Assembly (NCBI GenBank): GCA_031216915.1
Contig: CM062297.1
Coordinates: 180,444,350-180,508,349, forward strand
DNA length: 64,000 bases
Direction of reading: 5' to 3'
Source of the DNA: Pictodentalium vernedei
Taxonomy: Eukaryota; Mollusca; Scaphopoda; Dentaliida; Dentaliidae
Positions 20,853 to 32,376 of the stretch are shown in pieces. Each line of letters begins with the position of its first letter. Position 1 is the stretch's first letter. The notes under the pieces are model-generated. The model made no database searches and was not told the DNA's origin. It was given only the letters and a program-made list of their open reading frames with translations. The position numbers and the translations under genes are program-made.

Positions 20853-22345
20853 TAGCTCAACTTTGGCGAAGCCAAATTTGAGCTTATGCCATGGTCAGTC
20901 GTCCATCTGTCCGTCAACAATTCAATATGGCTCAGGCTAGAGGCCGTATTTATGAACTGATCTTTACGAAACTTCTTGGGTACCTTTGTTATGACCATCG
21001 GACGTGAATGAGTGTTTTGGTGTCCGATCCGAAATTCAAGTTGGCCGCTGGCGGCCATTTTGTACAGATTTAGGTGAAATCAGATTTTTGCGCAGAACTT
21101 CCATATGAAAGTGTTGATTTGAATAATTTTTCGCTCAACTTTGGCGGAGCAAATGCAAATTAGACTAACTTTGATGTATTTAGTGTTAATTTCAGCACTG
21201 TAAGTGCAAATGACAATACGACTCGGGCTAGAGGCTGTATTTATAAACCAATCTTTACGAAACTTCTTGTGTACCTTTGGTATCACCGTGGGACGAGAAC
21301 AAGTGTTTTTGGGTGCGGTCCGAAATTCAAGATGGCCAATGGCAGCCATTTTGTTCAAATTAGGTGCAATCAGATTTTTGCACAGAACTTCCATATGAAA
21401 GCGCTGATTTGAAAAATTTTGTGTGTGAATGTTTAGTAACATGGAATACACCACATATAATACAGGTTTTTTTTTCGTGCAGAAATTATGCAAATTAGAT
21501 GAACTTTGATTTGTTCAGTGCTACTTATACCCAGTAAGTGCACATGTCAATACAGCTCGGGCTAGAGGCTGTATTTATCAACCGATCTTCACGAAACTTT
21601 TTGGGTACCTCTGTTATGACCTTGGGATGAGAACGAGTGTTTTTGGGTGTTGTCCGAAATTCAAGATGGCCACCACAGCCATTTTGTACCAAAATTAGTG
21701 CAGTCAGTCTTTTGTACAGAACTTCTGTATGAAAGTTCTGATTTGAATAAATTTTTGTATGAATGTTTTAGTAGTCCAAAATTCAAGATGGCTGCCAGTA
21801 GCCATTTTGTACCGAAATGCGGTCTAATCAGTTTTTTGTACACAACTTCTATACAACTTCTATACAGCTCAGGCTAGAGGCCGTATTTATGAACCGATCT
21901 TTACAAAACTTCTTGGGTACCTTTGTTATCACAGTGGGATGAGAACGAGTGTTTTTGGGTGTGGTCCGAAATTCAAGATGGCCACCACAGCCATTTTGTT
22001 CCAAAATTAGTGCAGTCAGTCTTTTGTACAGAACTTCTGTATGAAAGTTCTGATTTGAATAAATTTTTGTAAGAATATTTTGTAACATAGAATACACCAC
22101 ATATAATACAGTTTTTTTTCTCGTGCAGAAATTATGCAAATTAGATGAACTTTGATTTGTTCAGTGCTACTTATACCCAGTAAGTGCACATGTCAATACG
22201 GCTCGGGCTAGAGTCTGTATTTATAAACCGATCTTCATGAAATTTCTTGGGGTACCTTTGTTATCACCTTGTGACAGGAACGAGTGTATTTGAGTGCCTT
22301 GGTTATCACTGTGCTATGAGAACAAATATTTTTGGGTTCAGTCAG
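20853..22345 (+). repeat. Tandem array, ~300-335-bp units (GCTCAACTTTGGCG family)
   Basis: It begins GCTCAACTTTGGCGAAGCC...GTCAGTCGTCCATCTGTCC, a dispersed-repeat head. The block CGGGCTAGAGGCTGTATTTA...GATCTT.ACGAAACTTCTTGGG recurs near 20930, 21223, 21558, 21870 and 22202. Each unit also carries GTCCGAAATTCAAGATGGCC and GCAGAACTTC.ATATGAAAG. Many overlapping short frames here arise from the repetition and are not genes. Confidence 0.85.
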
Positions 22346-23120
22346 ACCCACTCTGGGACTCAAAGATTTCTTTTCTAGTTTAGCATCTAACTGTCCCCCA
22401 CCTTTACAATACTTTACCTATATATTTGTTACAGGCTACGGTCAGCATTTATGTACAGACCGTTACAATACTTTGCATATACCTTTGTTATCAGGTCATT
22501 ACCTAGATGTTTGTCATTGCTGTGTCACATACTATACATGTACATGTCTTAAACAAGTTGAGCTACAGTGTCATTGACACTTTCATTTCAAATATCACCG
22601 TTGGTTGTACCACAAAAATAGGAAAATTAAATGTGTGAAGTCCCAAATTCAATCTTCGACTTCAATGAGATCTAGAGCTAAGAAGCCTGAGTAGTATAGC
22701 ATGTATGAATTGTCCCTGATTACCCAGACCTTTGCCGGTGCAGCTAGTGTTAAATTTCCATAGGAACCAGACTTTTGCCGGTGCAAAAGTACGGCTCCTT
22801 GCAGCTAGATCCGGCAAGTGGTGTAGCTACTGCATATATGGTATGCTATGGTATGTAAAGTGACATATGTAAATACAGGGCTCTGGGTATATATTATGGG
22901 GGTGTGATGGAAAATTAATGGGAAAGGTGAGATTTGTCTTGAGAGTTTTTCCCCGCGAAACAGTTGATGTTGCTATTGACTCTGTGACGTCATGGTACTC
23001 ACGCGAAGTCATAGAGACGTTGACCGCTGTTGTTGTCCACTATACAATCTGACATAACGTTATTCGATTATGGATGTGAACAATGGTGGTTTGGAATGTT
23101 CAGGGCTGTAACTTTATAAT
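22346..23120. other. Gene-free stretch in the RING intron
   Basis: No gene is recognised. The last ~45 bp (23077-23120, ...CAGGGCTGTAACTTTATAAT) match an internal segment of DIRS copy 1 at 23716-23760, so they are DIRS-derived. Confidence 0.5.
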
Positions 23121-23270
23121 ATTTTTACACTGTAAACCAATGACCCAGACTAGCCAGCTGGTGCTTAACTCAAAGTTATCAAGGGCCAAACACAAATTTT
23201 GAACCCCCCTATCCCCAAAATTTGCTTGCAAGACCGAAAATTAAAAGTCCTATCTGGCCCTCCATACATA

Positions 23271-23526
23271 CAGTACGTGGAGAGTGGATTGTAACTAAAT
23301 CACCTGCGGAGTGGAGTTATCACCCAAACTATAACTTTCAAATTTTGTATATATCTACTAAAACATAAGCAATGTTTCAGCCAATGGACCTCCGGCTTTA
23401 ACCCGGAGGTCCATAGGCTGACACTTTGCTTGTGCTTGTTAAGCTTTGCAACAAATTTGCAATTATTGTTTCGGTGAAATCTCCACTCTGAGGGTGATTC
23501 AGTGATAATACACTCTCCACGTACTG
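23271..23526. mobile_element. CAGTACGTGGAGAG MITE inside the left repeat of DIRS copy 1
   Basis: Inverted ends CAGTACGTGGAGAGTG / CACTCTCCACGTACTG are flanked by TA (23269-23270 and 23527-23528). Removing it restores continuity with the right terminal repeat of the same DIRS. Its centre carries AGCAATGTTTCAGCCAATGG...CCGGAGGTCCATAGGCTG, the same hairpin core as the CAGTTAAAACTAG MITEs despite different termini. Confidence 0.85.
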
Positions 23527-24390
23527 TATACTCACCGCACATGCGCAGATGTCAGGAAGTGACAGGAATTGGCGCCAACATCATTCTTTGTTTGACCCTA
23601 AAGTCATGAACAATGAAATGACATCTGTGCTTTAAAATCTCCTTTTTTGAGGATGCCAGACACAAAATAAATGCAAGAATTGGTGGATACAAGGCTGTTA
23701 TTGGATGAAGGAAGTGTTCAACGGTGGTTTTGGACATTCAGGGCTGTAACTTTATAATATTTATAAAATTATTTTATGTTTCCCAATTTCGGGACTTATG
23801 CCTGATGTCATCATTTTTAAAAATGATTATTCCACTGTTTGTTAAGTATTCCTTCCCTATCTTTCCATGAACCCTTCCTGTTAAACTCTTAAGCTTTTTG
23901 GCTATTTTTTATTGAAATTTTTTATTAAATTTCTTGGGAGTTTAACATGAATTACAGAATATTTATTCTGTTTTTCCCCATGGTTACGTCCTCACCCTAA
24001 GGGTGTTAGTTCGTTTAGTCTTGCATCTTCTATCTGATGTATCATTTTTTCTTCGTATGAAGATCTATCTTTGCATCTGGAAGCATTTAAATTGGTTCTG
24101 ACTTTGGGCCTTTTTGTGTGCATGATGTCTTGTTTACATTGACATTGTTTACATTATCAACGTCCTAATATATAGGTAGTTTTTTATATTCTATTACTGT
24201 AGGATACATGGATTGTTATTCCGGTAGTGTAGCTCAAAACATTTTAGATTTTGTCCACACTTAGGGTCTATCGGGATGCCCTTGGGCTCTCAATGTTCCC
24301 TTTGGGAACTTGGGTGTTTTTTCAAAATTTTTTGTTTACAAAAAATATTTTGAATTTAATTATGATTGCTATTATTCATGTATCTCAGTT

Positions 24391-24411
24391 ATATATATAT
24401 ATATATATATT
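24391..24411. repeat. TA microsatellite
   Basis: About ten TA units in the 5' region of DIRS copy 1. Confidence 0.9.
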
Positions 24412-25399
24412 GTTGTAGAGTTTGGAGGACTGATATCGACTTTAGTTGATTATTGATACAGTCCTGCAGACTCTTGTCATTCTTGTGTTGCACTGGGATG
24501 ACTGATGTTGGAGTCGGGTGCCACAGTACGTTGTTGACAGTGAGGTTCTGAGGATCAGGGCTGTCACTGCGTTTTAATTCATTCTGTCAGTTTCTATTTC
24601 AGAGGAACATGAACATGGTGATGATATTCTGACACCCATCCAAGTGTGCTCCCGTTGTCGTGCTCTGTGGAGCATATGGAGCTAGCTGTAGTGCTCATTA
24701 TTGCAAGAGTTAGGTCCTTTTTGTTAGAGGTTTTAATCTCTTGCAAGCAGCTTGCTTGACCGGTGATGCGTTACTCCGTCTGTAGGTTGCGTGATGCCAG
24801 GTAAGTCTGTTGTGGTTTAAGAAGTGGATTGGGTAGAGCGAGCACTATAACATAAATAGCTCACCCAGTGACGACGGAAATAGGGAAGTAATAGGGAGGA
24901 AGTCTGCAAGTTCTTGTACTCGAAGAGGTCTGATAGACCGCGAGTGGGAGAAGCCCCCCTCTCTAATCTAGCAACGTCTGTGGTCAGATTTTGTTTTGAG
25001 AAACTTGCACTAGCCAGAGCAAATGTCCACCCTCCACTCGGGATACTCTGTTTAGTCTGCAACCCGGGGTCGGCTTCAATCAAGGCTTCCTCCTCTACGT
25101 TTCACAAGGCCGAAATGAAGTTTTCTGATTGGAAACTTGCATGAGACGGAGCATATGTCCGCCCGCCACTCGAGACGCTCCAGGGTCGGCTTCAGTCACG
25201 GCTTTTTCCGCTACATTATTTAAGCACACATGACCGCATCCTAGCTGCCCGACTTCGGATATCCAGCCTGTTGCACGAAGAAGGAAGCACTCTTCGCCCG
25301 TGAAGTTGAACCATCCGGTAGCTAGGGAGACGAGGCCTTGATCATCGGGATGTTCGGAGAAAGGATCTGTTTCCGACACACCGTCACAGGAGTAGCATG

Positions 25400-27100
25400 C
25401 GACTAAGGAAGGAAAACTGCTGCTTCTCAGGCTTCGATGACGGACTTGCTGTCACAGATTTGCATAAGAGAGGTCGTCGAGAATCAGGATTCTCAAGATT
25501 TTTACAGTCACCTGTTCCTCGTACCGAAGCCAGACAGCTCATTCTGACCGGTAATAGACTTGAGCTGGATAACAAGCTTATCATGGCTCCAAAAGTTTAT
25601 TTATGAAAATCATTCAGTCGGTAAAAACGAGTGTTTGAGTGATCGACTGTGCGGCAAGCATAGATCTAAGGATGCATACTTTCATGTCCTGATACATCCG
25701 GCATTCTAAAATAACCTGCGGTTCGCCATACAAGGGAAGGTGTATTCAGTTTAGAACAATATGCTTTGGTCTGAATCTGGCCCCCTGGGCATTTCACTCG
25801 AATAATGGACTCGGTAATGTCTTGCTTACGAGCTCATTCGTCTGCGGTAACGTCGGCTTAATTGGACGACCTTCTACAGGGTTACGGCAACATAATTTTT
25901 CTTCAGAACGATGTTCAGAGTCTGCTTCTATTACTCCGACGTCTCGGTTTCATTGTAAACGAGAAAAAGTTGGATCTAGCTCCGTACAAGACGCCTATTC
26001 ACTTGGGAATGAGCTTTGAGACTCACAACAATTTGGTTCGTCTGCCGTTACCCAGAGCGAAACTGGTCAGTTGTTGTGCTCGCTTTTGTCTACACTCAGA
26101 CGCATTAATAGTGAGGAAATTCATGCGATTGTTGGATCTGTGCGGAGTGGCTGTGGATCTCATTCCGATGATCCACCTGCGCGCACGTCCCCTCCAGATA
26201 TTCTTTACTCAGAACTGGAGTGTGAAGACGCTTTCGCTTGAACCAGTATTGTTTTAACGGACCTAGTAAAACAAGGGTTCAGATTTGGACAGATATTCAG
26301 TGGTTAACTCAGAGAGTTCCGCTGCAACTGCCGGATCTGGCTTTCACGATTATGACGGATGTGACTCAGATGGGTTGAGGCGCGACCCTGAGTCCTGCAG
26401 TCTTGAAGTGTCAGGGTCTTTGGGACCCTTGGTTCCAGGAGAAACACATAAACATCAATGAGATGATGTCAATATAGCTAACTCTACAACATTGGATTCA
26501 CATAATAACGGACGTCCATGTTCAATTTGGTCGGACAACTTGACAGTAGTAGCGTACATCGGGAACCAGGGCGGCACCCATTCATTTCCATTATGCCAAC
26601 TAACGGAGAAGATTTTCCTATGCGTCATGAATCATCATGTTCATCTTTCTATCGGTCATATACCGGGTCGTCTGAACGTACTAACAGACTCGCTCTCTCG
26701 GAAGGTCGCTTGTTGCAATTGGAGTGGACACTCAACAAGCGAGTATTTGGGCAGATTTGCTACCAGAGGGATCGCCCCATGATAGATCTGTTTGCGACAC
26801 ACTGGAACAATCAGTTACCATCGTTCGTGTCGCCATGCCCAGACCATTGAGCGTATGCAGTAAACGCTCTGCCGATCTCATGGGGATAGATGATAGGATA
26901 TGCGTATCCTATTCATTTGATTCAGTAGATTATGTTTAAGATCAAACAGTCTCGTTGTGAATCTTACTAGTAGCTCCTATGTCACCACAGAAACCTTGGA
27001 TCAGTCTTCTCAAGTGTCTTTTATGGGACATTCCCCAGAAGCTTCCTCCGCGAGAGGACCTTCTTTATCAGGGGAAGTTTTTGTTCTTGACGTCCTTCTC
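25400..27100 (+). pseudogene. RT/RNase H remnant of DIRS copy 1
   Basis: Matches to the copy 4 ORF2 are recognisable in several frames: LELDNKLIMAPKVY (about 25560-25600; copy 4 has SWINKLIIAPKFY), a LDDLLQGYG block at 25862 that corresponds to the YLDD catalytic site, the long block LLRRLGFIVNEKK...HLGMSFETHNNLVRLPL (25930-26060), then RNase H pieces WSDNLTVVAYIGNQGGT (26530-26580) and IGHIPGRLNVLTDSLSRK (26655-26705). Stops and frameshifts separate them. A RT segment before YLDD (DLKDAY) is partly present near 25665. The 3' portion with the recombinase is not recognisable after 27100. Confidence 0.8.
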
Positions 27101-27220
27101 CCCCCATAGTGGTATAATGAAGTTGATTAGACGTGAGGGAACCATTACGGTTCCTATATTATTTTATGACTAACACAAAAACGTTTAAGTAATGCGGGTG
27201 AGGAGGGTTCGATATGACTG

Positions 27221-27290
27221 ACCCCCCCCCCCCCAAAGTCCCCCCCCCCCCCCCAAAAAAAAAAAAGTCCCCCCCCCCCCCCCCCCCCCA
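27221..27290. repeat. Triple poly-C tract
   Basis: Three C runs (14-20 nt) separated by AAAGT and an A run. It lies after the RT/RNase H remnant of copy 1, where copies 2-5 have a G run on the same strand. Confidence 0.85.
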
Positions 27291-28565
27291 CGCCAATGTG
27301 TTTAGAGGTGATTACCGGGCAAGACATAGTTTTCTTCCCACAAGCCTCATATGAGTTTAAATACATACATGCATTTCTTCACTTCTCCATTGGCGGCTGG
27401 GTTGTGTTCTATGACGACCTCATGGGCACATCCACTTTTTAGTTGGTTGGTTTCCTGTGATTATTTGTCTATATGTCATTTACGAGCCCATATTTCATCA
27501 TAAATAAATTGCTAGTCTTTGGGTACCTCGGAGGCTGCATAACCAGTTAACTGGTATTCAGATGATTGCATGCGGGATTTTAATCCTCACGTGCATAATA
27601 ATTATTAGGCTGAAGCTTTATTGTATGTTATGGACCTTAGAAATTATTAATTATTTCGGGGCTGTCCGTGTCGGAGCCTGTTAATCATACCTACTTGATT
27701 TCTAGATCCAGGTTTCTATTAATGTCGGTACTCAACTCGTAAGTTCACACGTTTATAGTGTCACAGATATCAGATAGAGCACTTCGGGGAGTGTTGTTAC
27801 TGGAATTTATTGTACACCTGAATGGGGTTGCCTGTGGGTTACCTCGGAAGTGTGTTTACTCTCCAGAGATCGTTCATTGTGGTTCAATTGGACATGCGTA
27901 TGTTATATATTATATCACCGGTTTTCGACCTATCTGCGTATGCTGTCTCCGGTGTACGTTATATAGCGGGCAATATTAATTACTGGGATCGTCGCTATAG
28001 CCTTAACTTCTGAAGTGGCGTTAAGCACCATTTATTAATAATAAATTAATACCTGAGTGCCTGTACAACGAATATTTATATTGTTTTTTGGTACCACTTT
28101 TATTGATTCCATAGTGCTCCCCTCTTTCTTTTTGAAGATTCCTTCAAAAGAAAAGGATGGGGGGGATTTTTTTACCTCTCCTCCGGTTTGATAGGTATGT
28201 AACAATGAGGGAAGCTGTTTTGTCCATAATTATATCTTGCATACAGTTGAAGTTTTATTGTATATGGCATAAGTTTATGGGGGATATTCTCTCATTCTCA
28301 AATACACCATCCTAATTTTTGGGGCTTAGTCCGGGCTAACCTTAAAAATTGGGAACTCATTACATCCAATTAGCATAGTCTTCATGCTAAGTTTACGGAA
28401 TTACTTGAATTGGGCTCCTTTTGTATGATGTGTCTTCTCTTTTACTGTATAGAGAGACATACATGTAATTCCTAATAATTTTTATTTCCTTTCACCTTGA
28501 ATTACAGGATTGGAACTATGTTGATCTACTAATTCTGAAGTCCTAGGCTCTACCTTTTTACGATT

Positions 28566-28653
28566 CAGCTAATCTGGGCCATTGGTTTACAGTGTAAAAA
28601 TATTATAAATTTATAGTAATTTGTATATTTTTATACTTACCAATGGCCCAGAC
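28566..28653 (+). repeat. Internal complementary region, DIRS copy 1
   Basis: The first part reads ...GGTTTACAGTGTAAAAAT, the complement of this copy's left end. The second part reads ATTATAAATTTATAGTAA..., the complement of its right end. The two abut without spacer. Confidence 0.85.
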
Positions 28654-28886
28654 GGAGATGGCCCTCCCAGAGTGGCACTCATACCTCCCTGCTGAATTTT
28701 TATGAAGTACTCTCTTCTACAAAGAATGATGTTGGTGCCAATTTCGATCACTTCCTGACGTCTGCGCATGTGCAGAGAGTAAATGTATGGAGGGCCAGAT
28801 AGGACTTTTAATTTTCGGTTTTGCAAGCAGATTTTGGGGATTGGGGGTTCAAAATTTGTGTTTGGCCCTTAATAACTTTGAGTTTA

Positions 28887-29129
28887 CCCTTTACCCAACG
28901 CAGACGATTTCCAAATTTATTGTTTTAAATACCGTTTTTTTTAATTTTTTCAAAAGATTTCAACAAAACCATATCATGTGACCCCTTTTTGGAACGAGCT
29001 CGACAAGCTCATTCCAAAGAGGGGTCACATTATATGGTTTTGTTGAAATTTTTTGAAAAAATAAGATTTTTTCAGTCGCTGAATTTGCATATTACGCGGG
29101 CGGATGTGGGCGATTCGTTGGGTAAAGGG
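28887..29129. mobile_element. TTAA/CCCTTTACCC MITE inside the right repeat of DIRS copy 1
   Basis: CCCTTTACCCAACG...TTGGGTAAAGGG is flanked on the right by TTAA (29130-29133) and on the left by TTTA (mutated). It interrupts the terminal repeat between GAGTT and GCACCAGC. The core ACAAAACCATATCATGTGACC / GGTCACATTATATGGTTTTG differs from the 6392-type core. Confidence 0.85.
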
Positions 29130-29379
29130 TTAAGCACCAGCTAGTCGGGCCATTGGTAAGTATAAAAATATACAATTTACTATAAATTTATAATTTTCTC
29201 AAGAATACAAATGGATTTTTCCAAATTTAGATGAAATATACATGTAAGCCCTGTAATTGTTCACATTTTGTGCAACTAAATAACTTTGCAAGAAAAAAAT
29301 GAGTGAATGTGAATATTCACAATTGTGAATGCAAAATGAAAAGTACAGCAGTATAAGTAGGAGAAAAATCAGAGGTTCC

Positions 29380-29660
29380 TGTCACCATTTTTTCCAACTG
29401 AAGGTTTGAAGGTGTTTCTTGGTTAATTCAAGTGTGCTGAATAAAATGGAAAGGGGTATACCACGCTAAATTTTGGGCAAAATCCATCAGGTGGCTAAAA
29501 TCTAAGATGGCCACCATAGTATGGGAGGAAAATAAGGTGTAGAGAGTGTTGTCCCCAACTGAAAGTTTGAAGGTGTTTTTTTTTTTCACTAATTCATGTG
29601 TGCTGAATAAAATGGAAAGGAGTGTACCTCATGAAGGTTTTGGGTTGTCATGGAAACCTG
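29380..29660 (+). repeat. Two-unit tandem repeat (~166-bp period)
   Basis: CAACTGAAGGTTTGAAGGTG...GTGTGCTGAATAAAATGG recurs at about 29396 and 29562, each followed by GGAAAGG.GT.TACC. Non-coding. Confidence 0.75.
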
Positions 29661-30188
29661 CATGAGCTGCCATGTTGTGACACCATTACCATGGTAATAT
29701 GGGGTGTCAGTGTGAATTTGCAGCACATGTTGTCGTTTGGGTGACACATGTTTCCATTGTCCATTTTGATTGCTGGATGCCGCCAGCTTGGTTCCTCTAA
29801 TAAGACGTGGTTGCTATGGGACTGAAAGGCCACTAATATAACAGAGGTGTGTTCTGGGAGTATGTACGATTTGTATGTGGATATTCTAAGTAAAGAGAAG
29901 GTCAACTACCAAATGTTACCCAAATAGACTCCAAACCTTTCCAAAAACTCCTTTCATTTCTTCCATGGTAGCATATAGTGATATGAGTAGTATTTTGGGG
30001 GGCTCAACCTCTTTCAGAATGCACAATTTTCTGTCCTCTTCTATTTACGCCGCATTCTTGTCTGCATATTTCTGGCCATGCCTGGTTATCCCTAGCTATC
30101 ACTGATCCCGTCCCAACCTCTGCCCTCATCCAAGGCTTAGAATATCCAGTTAGATCGCTTCATTATATGTGCACCACCCACTTTCCTA

Positions 30189-30395
30189 CAGTACAGTCGT
30201 TGTGGACTGGTCAAAATCCACCCGTGGGCAGGTAATTAAAATCATCGGCAGCAAAATTTTAATTCATGAAGCATTCATTCATTTATTAAATTTTTTATGA
30301 TTATTCCTATAATTAGTGTTTGGAATCTAATATTATTTGATCCATGGAAATACTGACCATCAGTGGAAAGTGACCAGTCCATGATGGCTGTACTG
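30189..30395. mobile_element. CAGTACAG...CTGTACTG MITE, copy 1
   Basis: Ends CAGTACAGTCGTTGTGGAC and CAGTCCATGATGGCTGTACTG are inverted and flanked by TA (30187-30188, 30396-30397). The interior includes TTCCTATAATTAGTGTTTGG, shared with the copy at 54382. Confidence 0.82.
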
Positions 30396-30639
30396 TACAC
30401 AGGATACATATATCAAGAAGTGTCAGTTTGTCTAAGATCAAATAAGGCTATGAGGAAATATCTCAATGATTTCTTACCTAAATATTCCCTGATATCCTCA
30501 TCCAGGTATTTGAGATTACTAAGAGTATGGTGATGTTACGTCTGAGGAACATATTTGTAGGAGTATGTGGTGTTATGTCTTTGGGTTTCCACAGTTAGAT
30601 CAGAATTCTGAAGATAGACAAAATTCTTGTTCAGAAGAA

Positions 30640-30890
30640 TGAAGTCAAACTGCTGAACGCAAGATAAATCAAGCCAACCAACAAAGCCAAGCAGCTGAAC
30701 GGCAGATAGATCAAACCAACCAACAAAGCCAAGCAGCTGGCTTTCAACAAACGAATGTGTTTTATCAAGGACTGAGCAAAAGTAAAGAAACCAAAAGAAG
30801 CTCCTTTTGAGACCAATCCACAGGCTGTGAGCTGTTGGTTATCCAACATACCAGGAAGAAGACGACGAAAACCAAAGAAATTCATGCTCC
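30640..30890 (+). pseudogene. Possible eroded coding fragment with a ~42-bp internal duplication
   Basis: One + frame reads a twice-repeated IKPTNKAKQL block, then VKKPKEAPFETNPQAVSCWL and PGRRRRKPKKF, broken by three stops. The AACCAACAAAGCCAAGCAGC block is duplicated at about 30678 and 30717. It could be a decayed transposon protein or chance; no domain is recognised. Confidence 0.3.
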
Positions 30891-31208
30891 TTAAATTGTT
30901 TTCTTGTTTGAATTTCTAACTTGCAGGTGGTGTCTGATAACTTGAACAAATGTTATTTGATTTTTACCAATTTGTCCTAGTTTGTTTCCTAGTTTCAGTA
31001 ATTTCAGGTGCTAGCTCAGATTCCTTTTTAGCCACCACAACTCGACCCCAGCATCTCTGATGCAAAGCTCATGTGAAAGGTTGATCACCCCATGCGTAAG
31101 TGTATTGAGATGTGATAGCGATCAGATGGAATAAAATATCACTTTTGAAATCACAGTACTGTTTATGAAGCACTACTATATTTTTGGCTTATGAACCCTT
31201 ATTTGGCT

Positions 31209-31281
31209 TTAAACCTTTACCCAACGAATTGGCCACATCCGCCCACGTAATATGCAAATTGAGCCGCCAAAAAAATACTAT
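31209..31281. mobile_element. Left part of a TTAA MITE split by DIRS copy 2
   Basis: TTAA (31209-31212) then ACCTTTACCCAACG...GGCCACATCCGCCCACGTAA, matching in inverse the right arm of the MITE at 28887. It stops abruptly where DIRS copy 2 begins; the rest lies at 38195-38370. Confidence 0.85.
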
Positions 31282-31430
31282 ATTTTTATACTGTACCAAT
31301 GACCCAGACATAGCTGGTGCTAACTCTTAAAATATAGGGCCAAACACAAATTTTGCCCCCCAATCCCCAAAATTTGCATCTAAAACCAAAGAAAACATGT
31401 CCTGAAAGGCCCTCCACACTTCGCCCCCAC

Positions 31431-31446
31431 TGCGCATGCGCAGTGT
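31431..31446. promoter_or_regulatory. NRF-1-like palindrome in DIRS terminal repeat
   Basis: ACTGCGCATGCGCAGT is a perfect 16-bp palindrome containing TGCGCATGCGCA, the nuclear respiratory factor 1 consensus. It recurs intact or with one change in both terminal repeats of copies 2-5, followed by GTCAAGGACGT and GGCGCCA. Promoter function is inferred, not shown. Confidence 0.5.
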
Positions 31447-32376
31447 CAAGGACGTTCCGAAATTGGCGCCATTCATCTTTCTTAGTTTGGCCCTTCATCA
31501 GTTAACATCTGACTGATCTTTGTGCTTATAAATCTCAGTTTAAATGATGCCAGACACATAAATATTAGGAAATAGTGATTCTAAGGAGGATAGAGAAGGA
31601 GGAGAGGAAAAAAATGTGTGACAGAATATTATCAGGGCTGTAACTTAAAATTTTTTAATGAAATTATGTTAAGTTACCTATTTTCGAGGCAGCAGCCATT
31701 TTGTTGTCATTCTGATTATTTAGTTACACTGTTTTTTAAGTGTTTTCGTCTCTCCCTGTCCTTTAAGTCCCCCCTTGCTATTCTCCCATGCTTTTGGCAT
31801 AGTTTTTGTAATTATTATTACTAAATTTTCTTGGGAGTTTTAGCTGAATAACAGAATGAATTCTGTTCTTTTCCCCATGTTTACGTCTTCACCTACGGGT
31901 GGTTAGGCGTTGTGTTCTGCATCTACCATCTGATGTTCTGCAGTTTCTTCCCTGGAAGTCTCTGTTTTGCATCAGATAGTGTATTTTTGGTAACTGATTT
32001 CGGGCCTGGGTGCCTGGAGTCTTATTTTAGTGTTTTTACACTCATTGTTTACATTTACAACAGCCCTCTGTGTGAGGGGGGGATTTCTGGAAAATAATAT
32101 CTTGATGTTATTTTAATCATAACTAGATACATTATTATTGTTCGTAAGTGTTGAATAAATTGTTTAAAATATTTTTAAAATTTTTGTCCACACTTAGGCT
32201 TGGGTCCATTGGGGCTCAACGTTACTTTTCAGAAACTTGGGCTGTTCTGAAAAAATATTTTTTCAAAATATTTTGATTTCAATTATTTTTTCTATATTAA
32301 TGGATCATATTATTATTATTATGTATTTTGATTGCCAGGGGTTAGTGCGAGTACCAGGACTTGTTTTCTTTTCACA

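Larger units (their letters stand above)
23121..29194 (+). mobile_element. DIRS-type retrotransposon copy 1 (old, divergent subfamily)
   Basis: Left end ATTTTTACACTGTAAACC at 23121; right end ...TACTATAAATTTATAAT at about 29194. The ends share an inverted repeat of roughly 200 bp, with GGGCCAAACACAAATTTTG on the left and its complement on the right. It differs from copies 2-5 in diagnostic places (GTAAACCAATG versus GTACCAATG at the left end; GGCCCAGAC versus GACCCAGAC on the right), which marks a separate lineage. Two MITEs have inserted into its terminal repeats (23271-23526 and 28887-29129). Gag is barely readable (matches near 24590-24640 and 24830-25380), RT/RNase H is broken, and no recombinase was recognised. 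It fills part of the RING intron. Confidence 0.88.

Noticed and set aside
20903-22139. Repeated similar ORFs on both strands suggesting a gene family
   Set aside because: They are readings of one non-coding tandem repeat; frames are short and change from unit to unit.
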